Source: UBA1723 sp045642085
Lineage (GTDB): Bacteria > Bacteroidota > Bacteroidia > Bacteroidales > Paludibacteraceae
Length of the DNA: 38,951 nucleotides
Reading direction: 5' to 3'
NCBI GenBank assembly: GCA_045642085.1
Contig: JAZUIF010000114.1
Span: forward strand, 1 to 38,951
Made by a program: the position numbers and the translations under genes. Within the stretch, counting starts at the first letter, position 1. Each line of letters begins with the position of its first letter. Positions 16,251-25,741 of the stretch are shown here, piece after piece. The notes below the pieces were generated by a model. It worked only from the letters and a program-made list of their open reading frames with translations. It was not told the DNA's origin and ran no database searches.

Positions 16251-17840
16251 TTACTTACAAGAAATAATTGGAGCAACGTAGAAATCACGTAGAGGCTGAC
16301 CCCACTTGAACAAAGGCCAAACACCACCATTATTGTCGCTTGGAACGATACGAAGGTTATCCACACCGATCAATGGCTCGTTGTTAGTGTTAGGCTGGTC
16401 GGCATTACCGAACTCGATACCGATATTTGCAATTGGCTTAACCTTATTAGACAACATGTTGCCGATGAAATCCTCACCAATCAAATCAAGATATGGTAGA
16501 CCGTCATCAGGATCACCAAATGCAGCATACTCAGAATCTGAACCATCGATGATCTTACGATCATTCTGTGCACTACAGTAATAGTTCTTAGCAGTGAAGT
16601 TGTATCTGAACTCGCTGAATGGAACAGTAATTGTCAACCAATCACCACCAGAGTTCCAAGTATCAAATGTAGCACTCTGCTGCCAGATACCATCAGCATC
16701 CTTAGCAAACGAAGCCTTTGAAGGCTGCCAGAATGCACAGAAGTCACGGATCTCTGTCCAGATTGTAGTATAGAATCCGATTGCAAGACCATTACCACTG
16801 ATTGGATTCTCAGATGGAACGAACACCTCGAACTTAACTACGTAATCATTGAATGAAGTCGTCTCATTGTTGATAGACTCTGAGAAGCATCCGAATGGAG
16901 TTGGAGTTTTAGGTTTAACCTCAGTTGGATTAGCCTCTCCTGTTGGAGAATAAGTCCAAGCTGTGTAACCAGCCAAATCATGGAAGATCGAGAACTCACC
17001 TCTTGTATTCTCAGACTTGAATACAGTCTCCTTCAAAACCTCCTTAGGAGTAGCAAGACCGATTACTCTATCATTCTCCTCATCGTAGCTTTCAACGTCT
17101 GGTTTCTGCTGGTTGAACAAGTTCAAGTATTCCTCATCATCATGAGTGATCAACATATTTCTTGTATCATGGAATACGAAGTTTGAAAGACTCTCACCTG
17201 CCTTGCTCTCGAACAAGATCTTACCTGCATCTGGGTTTTTCTTAGCTGCCTCAACAGTAACATCAGCAACACCTTCAGGAATTGTGATTGTCATATGATT
17301 CTGGTCATCGATAGAGATTGTTCCATCCTCAGTAGAAGCAACAACTGAATGTTTCTCACCATCCCAGAACTTAGCAGTAAGAGGAGCGAAGAATGAGTTA
17401 CCAACAACACGCAATGTCTTAACAGCCATTTCATTGTCACACATTGCTGCACATGGAGCAGATACAACAACTTTCAACAACTCAACTTCAAATCCCTTAT
17501 CACATCCTGCTGTTCTTACAAATGCCTTACAATCCTCAGAAATACCTTCTGGAACCTGGAAAACGATCTTGTTGTCACCCATGAATGCAGGCTGAAGCTC
17601 AGCATTGATACCATTGAATGAAATCTCAGTAATATCAGTAAGGTTAGAACCCCAAACTACGATTGCTGTACCTGACTCAATTGTACCTTCCTCATTCTTC
17701 TGTTGACCAGCCTTCAAGATCTCCCACTTGTCGAATTTAGGCATGTTACAGTCGCAACCGCAGTCTACAATATCGTCACAAGAAGTGGCGAATAGAGAAC
17801 CAGCGATAAGACCGATTGTATAAAATTTATTTTTATTCAT
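16251..17840 (-). CDS. SGBP-like surface glycan-binding lipoprotein with IPT-type domains
   Basis: Starting at 17840 (MNKNKFY) the product has 529 residues. The frame is open to 17861 (MISKKTK), but the later ATG gives a normal lipoprotein signal with lipobox SLFATSC (Cys21). Two IPT/TIG-like beta domains follow (about 35-120, with IVVWGSNLTDITEISFNG, and 120-205). The C-terminal region from about 205 resembles the glycan-binding domain of SGBP-B proteins, with FHDTRNMLITHD, WNSGGDWLTITVPFSEF and GVDNLRIVP. Cys27, Cys29 and Cys31 follow the lipid-bearing Cys21 within ten residues, which is unusual. It should sit on the cell surface beside SusD and catch glycan for SusC. Third gene of the susCD operon, after an 83-bp gap with a hairpin. 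Confidence 0.85.
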   Translation of the reverse strand: MNKNKFYTIGLIAGSLFATSCDDIVDCGCDCNMPKFDKWEILKAGQQKNEEGTIESGTAIVVWGSNLTDITEISFNGINAELQPAFMGDNKIVFQVPEGISEDCKAFVRTAGCDKGFEVELLKVVVSAPCAAMCDNEMAVKTLRVVGNSFFAPLTAKFWDGEKHSVVASTEDGTISIDDQNHMTITIPEGVADVTVEAAKKNPDAGKILFESKAGESLSNFVFHDTRNMLITHDDEEYLNLFNQQKPDVESYDEENDRVIGLATPKEVLKETVFKSENTRGEFSIFHDLAGYTAWTYSPTGEANPTEVKPKTPTPFGCFSESINNETTSFNDYVVKFEVFVPSENPISGNGLAIGFYTTIWTEIRDFCAFWQPSKASFAKDADGIWQQSATFDTWNSGGDWLTITVPFSEFRYNFTAKNYYCSAQNDRKIIDGSDSEYAAFGDPDDGLPYLDLIGEDFIGNMLSNKVKPIANIGIEFGNADQPNTNNEPLIGVDNLRIVPSDNNGGVWPLFKWGQPLRDFYVAPIISCK

Positions 17841-17866
17841 TTTTGTCTTTTTTGAAATCAAACAAA

Positions 17867-17905
17867 TTATTGCGGTTTACTTTCTTGCGATTTCAACCGC
17901 AATAA
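17867..17905 (-). other. Intercistronic hairpin between susD-like and SGBP-like genes
   Basis: ttattgcggtt and aaccgcaataa form a perfect 11-bp inverted repeat with a 17-base loop. There is no strong T run after it on the minus strand, so it looks more like an mRNA-stability or partial-attenuation hairpin than a full terminator. Confidence 0.6.
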
Positions 17906-17923
17906 CTATTAAGTTTCACAAAA

Positions 17924-19885
17924 TTAATATGGATACTGATTGTTTGTGATCTGTGCACTGTAATCCACGATTTTTGTAAAGTTAGCAGTGTTAGGAACAG
18001 ACGCAGGAGTTGGCAAGAAGAACTGAATATTGTCATACTCAATTACACCTTCAGAAGCCTGCTCAGCATATGTTGGGTTAACCTCGTGAGCTCTAACTGA
18101 AAGAGCGTGGATCAAATACTGACGCTGATAATCAGATCTCTTCTGTGCAGCAGGAATCTGAGAACCGAACTTCTCACCGTAGATAATCTCACGACCCTGA
18201 GTCTTGATATAATCAACAGCCTGAGATGGGTTACGGTAGTACAATCTCTTGATATCCAACCAGCACTGGTTCTCAAGAGCGAACTCGTGACGACGCTCCA
18301 ACATCAAGTCGTAAGAAACGTTGATCTTATCACAGCTCTCTGTAATTGTAACGTCATTACCATCAGGATCCTGAATAAGTGCCTCAGCAACGTCTGCGTT
18401 GTGGTCAACTGTATCAGGCAAACAGAATGCAATCTTACCACCCTCAACATCACCTAGACCCGCACGCTTACGTACATTGTTAACATACTTAAGAACCTCT
18501 GAGTCTGATGTTGTAAGTGTAACATCCTTCTCCTTGATACCCATCAATGCCTCTGCGATCAATAGATTTACATCTGCTGTACGTAGCAAAGGAATTGTCA
18601 AATCGATACTGAACTCTGAATCAACTGGTCTAACACCATAAACGAACTTACGGCAGTGATTGAATACAGCTGAAACTGGCTCATTACCGAAGAAGTAATC
18701 TCTCTCTGCCTTTGTCAAGCTCTTGTTTGGATTCAAGAAGTAGTAGTAGATAGAGTTATCATTCATTGTGTAGTAATGACCTCTGTATGCTAGAGCATCC
18801 TCCTTAGTCTTAGTATCTGTGTAAAGATCATCTGCACCCCAGTAGTAAGAAGTTGCATGCAAACGGATATCATTCTTCTTATCGTATGAATCGAATAGAA
18901 CTGAAGTCAAACCTTTCTCACCACCGTATGCATTACCACCACCAGCAACGAACTTAGATCTTGCGAACTGGATCTGACGTGAACATCCCTGAGCGTAAAC
19001 ACCCTGCTCGAAAAGCAAACCGAACAAGATCTCTGGGCTCTCTGTGCCAGGCTGGAACATACGATCGTAGTTCTCATAACCCTGCTCCATATAGTTGCCA
19101 CAAAGATCAAGACACATCTTACCATATTTAACTGCCTTCTGGTAGTATGCATTTGGATCTGGACACTTATATGAACCTGGCTCTGTCAAATTTGCCTGAC
19201 ATGATGCCATAGTAACATAAAGTTTTGATAGCATACCTAGTGCTGAAGCCTTCCATACACGGCATCCTGGCTGTCTTGTCTCAGGTAGCAAAGTGTATGC
19301 CTCCATCCAATCCTTCTCAATCAAAGTATACAAAGATTTTCTATCTGCCTTTGTAACCTCTGGTGCTCTATCTCCAGAAACTGTCTCCTTGTTCTTAAGG
19401 ATGATAGGAGAAGCTCCCCAATACTCAGCCAAGAAGAAGTAAGCCATACCACGGTACATCTTAGCCTCACCAATAGCCTTGTTTACTGCTGCGCTTGAAA
19501 GACCATTCTTTCTAGCTACCTCTGGAATATCGTTGATGATATGATTACACTTAGCGATAACACTATACAATGAAGTATAACCGTTGCTGATATGCGCGTT
19601 GTTTGGTGTAAATGTCATGAAGTGGAACTGACCCTCATCGGCGAAGTTATGGTAAACATTACCTGAGTAAAGCTCACCTACACACCAAGAGAATTTATCG
19701 TCAAAACCATTCCAAGTCAAAGGTCCGCAAATCTGTCTTGTATAACCATCCAATTTAGCGTCGGTATTCAAGTAATCCTCCAACAAATATGAATCCTGAG
19801 GATCTCGTGTCAAGAAATCTTCACACGAAGAGAAGAACGACATTGCTCCAAATAATAGAGCTGCTGATTTATAAATTGCTTTCAT
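17924..19885 (-). CDS. SusD/RagB-family nutrient-binding outer-membrane lipoprotein
   Basis: The 653-residue protein has lipobox MSFFSSC (Cys21) and the typical SusD start CEDFLTRDPQ. TPR-like helices carry AIGEAKMYRGMAYFFLAEYWG, a standard SusD motif, and the C-terminal part has LLIAEALM and YDLMLERRHEFALENQCWLDIKR (shown in pieces across about 460-570). SusD proteins sit as a lid on the SusC barrel at the cell surface and bind oligosaccharides or other nutrients. At 653 residues it is on the long side for the family (often 500-600). It starts 22 bp after the SusC-like gene. Ligand cannot be told. Confidence 0.95.
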   Translation of the reverse strand: MKAIYKSAALLFGAMSFFSSCEDFLTRDPQDSYLLEDYLNTDAKLDGYTRQICGPLTWNGFDDKFSWCVGELYSGNVYHNFADEGQFHFMTFTPNNAHISNGYTSLYSVIAKCNHIINDIPEVARKNGLSSAAVNKAIGEAKMYRGMAYFFLAEYWGASPIILKNKETVSGDRAPEVTKADRKSLYTLIEKDWMEAYTLLPETRQPGCRVWKASALGMLSKLYVTMASCQANLTEPGSYKCPDPNAYYQKAVKYGKMCLDLCGNYMEQGYENYDRMFQPGTESPEILFGLLFEQGVYAQGCSRQIQFARSKFVAGGGNAYGGEKGLTSVLFDSYDKKNDIRLHATSYYWGADDLYTDTKTKEDALAYRGHYYTMNDNSIYYYFLNPNKSLTKAERDYFFGNEPVSAVFNHCRKFVYGVRPVDSEFSIDLTIPLLRTADVNLLIAEALMGIKEKDVTLTTSDSEVLKYVNNVRKRAGLGDVEGGKIAFCLPDTVDHNADVAEALIQDPDGNDVTITESCDKINVSYDLMLERRHEFALENQCWLDIKRLYYRNPSQAVDYIKTQGREIIYGEKFGSQIPAAQKRSDYQRQYLIHALSVRAHEVNPTYAEQASEGVIEYDNIQFFLPTPASVPNTANFTKIVDYSAQITNNQYPY

Positions 19886-19907
19886 GATTTAATTTTCTGC
19901 ATTAGAA

Positions 19908-22900
19908 TTAGAAACTAAAGCCTAAGCCCAAAGTGTAAGTACGTGGAGTTGGGTAACGAGCCTCATCCACACCCTGACGGATTGCGCTACCTGGATTCTC
20001 AGGATCGTATCCTGTGTAACCTGTAATTGTGCAAACATTAGAGCAAGAAGCAGAAAGACGAAGTCCCTCGATATGTAGCTTCTGGTTAACCTCTGGACGG
20101 AACTTGTAAGAAACACCTACGTTCTGTAGTCTCAAGAATGAACCCTTCTCTACATAACGGTCAGATACTGACTTCTGTCCCTTATCGATAGCTGTTGGCA
20201 CTGGAATTGAAGCATCGTTAGTTACAACCTTCTTACCATCAACCTCTTCAACCTTAGCATAGTTCAAAACATCAGCCAACTGGTTCCACCACTTAGCGTC
20301 ACCTGAGTTGTTCTCAAGCTTCATACGAACTAGGTTGTAAACATCGTTACCAACTGTTGCGTTGAACTGTACGTTCAATGACCACTGACCTAGAGAGAAT
20401 GTGTTGCTCCAACCTGCAGTGAATGCTGGGTTTGGATCTCCAATCCATGTCTCCTCATCAGAAAGCATCATGTCACCAACGTTTACATTGTGAGCCTTAG
20501 CCTCTTCCTCGTTTGAAGCTACACCTAGATACTTGTAACCCCAGAACTTACCAGGAGCCTCGTCAACAACTGTCTTGTTGATCTTGTACTCGTTAGTATA
20601 CAAGAAGTATCTACCACGTGGAGAACCAGCTGTATTCCAGATAGCCTCACATGAAGATCCTAGGTCAAGCACCTTAGAACGTACGATAGAGAATGTCAAG
20701 TCAGACTCCCAAGTGAATCTTGTTCTATCATTAATTTTCTTGTCGATTAGCTGTGCACCAACTGTCAAGTCCATACCGACGTTCTGGATAGATCCAGCGT
20801 TAACGAAAGAAGGCTCGATATTTAGGTAACCACTCTGACCTACATAAGTAGGAAGCTCCTGCTTCAAAAGCAAGTCTGTATTCTTCTTGTAGTAACCATC
20901 AAGTGTAACGTTCATCTTACCACCAAGGAATCCAAGGTCCAAACCTAAGTTAGCCATTGAGTTAGTCTCCCAAGTCAAATCAGTGTTAATGTACTGAGAT
21001 GGAGCGTAGATACCAGAAGCAGCAACGTTAGATACTGTATTCAAGTGAGCCTGAGCACAGTTTGCGTTACCTGTCTGTCCGTAACCAGCACGTACCTTGA
21101 ACGCAGAGAAAATCTTCTGGAATGTTTCGCTAGACTTAGCCCACTCTTCCTCCTCAAGACGCCATGCGAAGCTGACTGATGGGAAGAATCCCCATTTGTT
21201 ACCTGGAGCAAAGTTAGAAGATCCATCGAAACGTCCTGTTGCTGTGAACAAGTACTTACCTGCGATGCTATAGTTAGCACGTCCGAAGAATGAAGCCATA
21301 GCTCCGTCTCCCAAGAAGTCTGAAACGATAGAGAATCCTTCTGTACATGCAGATGGAATTGCTAGAGCTCCCTCATCGTAACCCATATACTTCATAACCA
21401 TACCATTGTAGTTGTACTTGTTGAACTCAGTACCCAACATGAATGTCAAGTTATGCTTCTTATTGAAGTCGTGCAACCAAGTTGCATAAGAAGAGAAACG
21501 GATTGAGTTGTTCTTGTAATCTCCAGTTGTTAGAGTAGCCATTTCAGCAGGACGGTTGAATGCCGAGTTGATGAAGTAGTATGGCTGGTAGTAGCTCTCA
21601 TCTGCGTTTGTAACGTCGATACCGAACTCATTTCTCCAAGACAATCTGTTCTCGCCAAGCTTTGTCTTCTCAGCTGTAGTTCCTGTCTCCTGAGCCTCCT
21701 TGTCCAATCTCTCCTGATCTTTCTTCTTCTTATCGAACAATGTCATGTCGACAAATGCAGTTCCCAATACGTTGAACTCTGTTCTCTCTACTGGAGACAT
21801 GTTAAGCTCAGCGATAGGGTTCATCTTAACACCATCAGATGTCTGTGGACCGAATGGTCTTCCATCTACACCATATGGTGAATAGTATGGCTGTGAAAGC
21901 AAAGCCTGCATGATAACAGACTCGTCCATGTTATCGAAGCTACCGATTGATGCCTGGTTTGCAGACAAGTCTAGGATATTACGGATAGAAGTCTTCTCCT
22001 GACGAGTAATACCGACGTTCATACCTACCTTCAACCAATCCTTAGCCTGAGACTCCAAGTTAACACGTCCATTGATACGCTTATAGTCAGAGCTTAGCAT
22101 AACACCATCCTGACCTGTGTAACCCAATGAAATGTTGTATGTAGTCTTATCTGTACCTCCACTAGCACTTACCTGATGGCTGTGTCCGATACCGTTACGG
22201 AACAACTCATCCTGCCAGTTAGTACCCTCACCCAACTCATCAGGGTTAACCAAAAGTACATCTGGCTCAGACTTGAAGGCTTCCATAACGCCCTTGTCAT
22301 TTACGTACTGTGCATACTCCTTAAGGTTCATCATATTATATCTCTTTGTAAACTGAGATAATGAGAAACTTCCGTCGTATGTAATCTTAGCATCACCGCT
22401 CTTACCCTTACGTGTTGTGATCATTACGACACCGTTAGCAGCACGTGATCCATAGATAGCTGTTGCAGAGGCATCCTTCAATACCTCCATTGATACGATA
22501 TCAGCTGGGTTGATTGAAGCCAATGGGTTAGAAGATGCAGAGTGAGAAGCATCACCACCTCCGATTGGCATACCGTCTACAACGTACAATGGCTCAGATG
22601 AACCAGACAATGAGCTGACACCACGCACACGTACTGAAGTTGCCTGTCCTGGCTGTCCTGATGAAGAAGCTACGCTTACACCAGATACACGACCTGCCAT
22701 AGCCTGGTCGATTGATGTAGCAACGCTCTCCTTTAGTTTGTCCTCGCTTAGTGATGATACTGATCCAGTAACGTCACTCTTCTTCTGAACACCATAACCA
22801 GTAACGACCAACTCCTCAAGCATCTCCTCAGACAAAACTACATTAAGAGTAGATCCTGTCTTTGCAGTGATCTTTCTTGTCTGTGTCTCGTAACCTGAAT

Positions 22901-23108
22901 AAGAGAACTCTAGTACAGCGCCTTCTGGCACATCAATCTCGTAATTACCGTCCATATCGGTATTAGTACCCATTGTAGTACCTTTGATTACTACATTGGC
23001 GAACGGTAGAGGTTCTTTCGCATCTTTCACAACACCCTTGATGGTTCTATCGGCCATCACAGTAAGTGCTGAGGACATCATTGCGACAGATAAAAAAATC
23101 TTCCTCAT
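19908..23108 (-). CDS. SusC/RagA-family TonB-linked outer-membrane transporter
   Basis: The 1066-residue protein has a signal peptide of about 19 residues. A carboxypeptidase-D-like regulatory domain spans about 22-100 (TIKGVVKDAKEPLPFANV, GTNTDMDGNYEI). It is followed by the TonB-box-like LEELVVTGYG, the plug domain (VRGVSSLSGSSEPLYVVDG, MEVLKDASATAIYGSRAANG, about 105-235) and a large beta-barrel ending in Phe (LGLGFSF). There is no STN domain, so it probably does not signal to an anti-sigma factor. Using TonB energy it would import the ligand caught by SusD and the SGBP-like protein. It is the first gene of the three-gene operon. No hybrid two-component sensor, ECF sigma factor or glycoside hydrolase lies in the window. 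Confidence 0.95.
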   Translation of the reverse strand: MRKIFLSVAMMSSALTVMADRTIKGVVKDAKEPLPFANVVIKGTTMGTNTDMDGNYEIDVPEGAVLEFSYSGYETQTRKITAKTGSTLNVVLSEEMLEELVVTGYGVQKKSDVTGSVSSLSEDKLKESVATSIDQAMAGRVSGVSVASSSGQPGQATSVRVRGVSSLSGSSEPLYVVDGMPIGGGDASHSASSNPLASINPADIVSMEVLKDASATAIYGSRAANGVVMITTRKGKSGDAKITYDGSFSLSQFTKRYNMMNLKEYAQYVNDKGVMEAFKSEPDVLLVNPDELGEGTNWQDELFRNGIGHSHQVSASGGTDKTTYNISLGYTGQDGVMLSSDYKRINGRVNLESQAKDWLKVGMNVGITRQEKTSIRNILDLSANQASIGSFDNMDESVIMQALLSQPYYSPYGVDGRPFGPQTSDGVKMNPIAELNMSPVERTEFNVLGTAFVDMTLFDKKKKDQERLDKEAQETGTTAEKTKLGENRLSWRNEFGIDVTNADESYYQPYYFINSAFNRPAEMATLTTGDYKNNSIRFSSYATWLHDFNKKHNLTFMLGTEFNKYNYNGMVMKYMGYDEGALAIPSACTEGFSIVSDFLGDGAMASFFGRANYSIAGKYLFTATGRFDGSSNFAPGNKWGFFPSVSFAWRLEEEEWAKSSETFQKIFSAFKVRAGYGQTGNANCAQAHLNTVSNVAASGIYAPSQYINTDLTWETNSMANLGLDLGFLGGKMNVTLDGYYKKNTDLLLKQELPTYVGQSGYLNIEPSFVNAGSIQNVGMDLTVGAQLIDKKINDRTRFTWESDLTFSIVRSKVLDLGSSCEAIWNTAGSPRGRYFLYTNEYKINKTVVDEAPGKFWGYKYLGVASNEEEAKAHNVNVGDMMLSDEETWIGDPNPAFTAGWSNTFSLGQWSLNVQFNATVGNDVYNLVRMKLENNSGDAKWWNQLADVLNYAKVEEVDGKKVVTNDASIPVPTAIDKGQKSVSDRYVEKGSFLRLQNVGVSYKFRPEVNQKLHIEGLRLSASCSNVCTITGYTGYDPENPGSAIRQGVDEARYPTPRTYTLGLGFSF

Positions 23109-23514
23109 CTTTACCTTTAGTTAATTTATTTTTATTAATTTATTTTACTTTCTATCTCTAAAATGCGACAAATATATTCAATTTACTAATATTTTTTAGC
23201 ATAATAGAGCAAAAACATTCCGTTTGTTAAAAAAGAATGTCGCAAAAATGTTATTTAACACATTTTCACACTTTTTGTTAACTTCTGTTGATTTGTTTCA
23301 TGGGCATTAGTGTTTGTAATATAGATTTAATAGTGTTGTTTGACGAAAGAATCTTTTGTCTCCAAGATCGCTTCTGGCTTTCATTCCGTAAACTTTCTTG
23401 ACGCTTCAAAAATATCTGCAGACAAACGACGCTTTCGGATATAAGGACTAACCGACTTTAAAAAATCCTCCTTTCTCTAGCCGGATGGTAATATACATTC
23501 GGCAAAATTAAAAA
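23109..23514. other. Non-coding leader/intergenic region upstream of susC
   Basis: About 400 bases between the susC start and the trpS terminator, with no convincing ORF on either strand. A minus-strand TAnnTTTG element (tatatttg, 23169-23176) about 60 bases before the susC ATG is the best promoter candidate, though no good -33 box is seen. A second one (tatttttg, 23407-23414) could give a leader of about 300 bases. The part at 23330-23480 is less AT-rich than its surroundings. Confidence 0.4.
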
Positions 23515-23556
23515 AAAGAGTCAAGAATCCAAACATTTTCGAATTCTTGACTCTTT
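23507..23556 (-). terminator. Terminator after trpS
   Basis: aaagagtcaagaat pairs with attcttgactcttt (stem arms 23515-23528 and 23543-23556), followed on the minus strand by eight T. It marks the end of the yigZ-to-trpS gene run. Confidence 0.9.
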
Positions 23557-23568
23557 ATATGGGGTAAT

Positions 23569-24660
23569 TTACTCAGCACTTGAGTATTTTGCTGCCTGAG
23601 CTTTGATCAATTCTGCGTCGTCGAAATAATTTATCTTCATCGCGCTTCGAACTTCAGATAATGTCTGAGCGGCTTTTTCTCTTGCCTCATCAGAACCTTT
23701 CTTCAAGATTCTGTAGATCTCCTCAATGTCTTTCTCAAGTTCTTTTCTTCTTGCACGAATTGGATTCAACTCTTCCTGTAGGATTGAGTTAAGGAACATC
23801 TTAACCTTCATGTCTCCTAGTCCACCTCTTGTATAATGATCTTTCAACTCCTGTAGGTTGGCATACTCTGGAAGGAACTCTGCGAAATGCTCGTCACGGC
23901 TGAATGCGTCAAGATATGTGAACACTGCATTTCCCTCTAGCTTACCTGGATCAGACACCTTCAAGTGTGTTGGATCTGTAAACATCGACTTAACCTTCTT
24001 CTGTACATCAGCCTCTGTGTCGGAAAGATAGATACAGTTGCCTAGCGACTTACTCATCTTAGCCTTTCCATCTGTTCCTGGCAAACGCAAACATGCAGCG
24101 TTGTCTGGCAATAGAATATTTGGCTCAACCAATGTCTCTCCGTAGATGTGGTTGAATCTGTTTACAATCTCACGTGTCTGCTCGATCATTGGAGCTTGGT
24201 CTTCACCAACTGGAACTGTAGTAGCCTTAAACGCTGTGATATCTGCAGCCTGAGATATTGGATAACAGAAGAAGCCTACAGGAATGTTAGCCTCGAAGTT
24301 ACGCAACTTAATCTCTGTCTTCACTGTTGGATTACGCTGTAGACGAGACACTGTCACAAGATTCATATAGTAAAAAGCCAACTCACATAGTTCTGCTACC
24401 TGACTCTGAATGAAAATAGTCGACTTTGTTGGATCCAGACCTACAGAAAGATAGTCTAGTGCCACCTCGATGATGTTCTGGCGTACCTTCTCTGGATTAT
24501 CCGCATTATCAGTCAAAGCCTGTGCGTCGGCGATCATGATGAATATCTTGTCGTATAATCCTGAATTCTGCAACTCGACACGTCTCTTCAATGAGCCTAC
24601 ATAATGACCGAGGTGCAATTTGCCAGTTGGTCTGTCTCCTGTTAATATGATTTTTTCCAT
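23569..24660 (-). CDS. trpS: Tryptophan--tRNA ligase
   Basis: The 363-residue class I aminoacyl-tRNA synthetase has a HIGH-type motif HLGH (16-19) inside DRPTGKLHLGHYVGSL and a KMSKS motif (201-205) inside KAKMSKSLGN. TrpS charges tRNA-Trp with tryptophan using ATP in the cytoplasm. The distinction from TyrRS rests on the DRPTGKLHLGHYVG opening and the short length without an S4 domain. Last gene of the run YigZ / beta-barrel / DUF4254 / GT9 / TrpS, starting 42 bp after the glycosyltransferase stop and followed by a strong terminator. Confidence 0.95.
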   Translation of the reverse strand: MEKIILTGDRPTGKLHLGHYVGSLKRRVELQNSGLYDKIFIMIADAQALTDNADNPEKVRQNIIEVALDYLSVGLDPTKSTIFIQSQVAELCELAFYYMNLVTVSRLQRNPTVKTEIKLRNFEANIPVGFFCYPISQAADITAFKATTVPVGEDQAPMIEQTREIVNRFNHIYGETLVEPNILLPDNAACLRLPGTDGKAKMSKSLGNCIYLSDTEADVQKKVKSMFTDPTHLKVSDPGKLEGNAVFTYLDAFSRDEHFAEFLPEYANLQELKDHYTRGGLGDMKVKMFLNSILQEELNPIRARRKELEKDIEEIYRILKKGSDEAREKAAQTLSEVRSAMKINYFDDAELIKAQAAKYSSAE

Positions 24661-24702
24661 TATTTATCTTAGTTTTCGTTTTATGCAAACGATATTTATC
24701 TA

Positions 24703-25725
24703 TTATTCAATTTTTAGAATGGTTAGAAGTTTCTTGCAAACCATTTCGGGTGTGATCTGCATCATACAGCGTCGATCTCCCAACTTACATGGTTTGTTGC
24801 CATATGCGGAACATGGCTGACAGTCGAGGTTCGCCACAATCGCATTTTCGGGATCCTGGCCAAAACCATAAAATCCCATATATGGATGAGTAGCACCCCA
24901 AATCGAGATCACCTTCGTTCCACACAATGATGCCAAATGCATATTCGCGGAATCCATAGTGATCATAAGATTCATTTTTTTCATCGCGGCCATCTCTTCC
25001 TGCAATTTGAATTTTCCTGCAAGAGAAACTACATTGGAATATTTACCTACCCACGAATCAAAAACCTCCTCTTCTTTTTTGCCTCCACCGAAAAGATATA
25101 TTCCTATATTCTTTTTTGATAAGGTTTCCACAACCTTCTCCATTCTATCCAACGGATATATCTTTCCTTCGTGCTGTGCAAAAGGTGCGATTCCTATATT
25201 GGCGACACAAGACGACAGATTCAACTCCTTATCGAAATCTATCTCTGTGCTGGCATCATAACCTGCATAGTCAAGATCAAACTTATAACCAGCCCTTTCA
25301 AAAGTCTCAAGATAACGCTGAATCATCGGTTTCAACTGTCTCTTTGAAGACCCATTAACCAATGCTTTTTTATCTGCTCTACCCTTGTCGACAACAGTGA
25401 TCTTTGATCCTTTTAAACGCATAAAAGTGCGGAGCAATTTGCTACGCAACACATCATGAAGGTCGATCATCTGATCAAACTTTCCATCGGATGTGATCTC
25501 CTTGCTCAAACGCAAAAGTCCGCCGACTCCATTATGACGTCCTTTCTTGTCGACACCTACAAACTTAAGATTGGGAATGTTTGCGAATAATGGCTGCAAA
25601 CGAGGTGCAGAAAGCATAGTGATACTGATTTCCGGGTAGGCTTTCGCGAATGAAGCCACAACAGGCACCGTCATCGCGACATCGCCCATCGCCGACAATC
25701 TCATCAACAATACTCTCTTTGCCAT
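24703..25725 (-). CDS. Glycosyltransferase family 9 (heptosyltransferase-like)
   Basis: The 340-residue protein opens with RVLLMRLSAMGDVAMTVPVV, the N-terminal signature of ADP-heptose:LPS heptosyltransferases. In the C-terminal Rossmann half it has IGIAPFAQHEGKIYPLDRM and the donor-site region TMDSANMHLASLCGTKVISIWGATHP (given here as family regions around 185-285). GT9 enzymes add heptose or related sugars to the inner core of lipopolysaccharide at the cytoplasmic face of the inner membrane. It lies 16 bp after the DUF4254 gene and 42 bp before trpS. Acceptor and donor are not determinable; a role in lipid A-core synthesis is likely. Confidence 0.9.
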   Translation of the reverse strand: MAKRVLLMRLSAMGDVAMTVPVVASFAKAYPEISITMLSAPRLQPLFANIPNLKFVGVDKKGRHNGVGGLLRLSKEITSDGKFDQMIDLHDVLRSKLLRTFMRLKGSKITVVDKGRADKKALVNGSSKRQLKPMIQRYLETFERAGYKFDLDYAGYDASTEIDFDKELNLSSCVANIGIAPFAQHEGKIYPLDRMEKVVETLSKKNIGIYLFGGGKKEEEVFDSWVGKYSNVVSLAGKFKLQEEMAAMKKMNLMITMDSANMHLASLCGTKVISIWGATHPYMGFYGFGQDPENAIVANLDCQPCSAYGNKPCKLGDRRCMMQITPEMVCKKLLTILKIE

Positions 25726-25741
25726 ATATCACATATTGATC

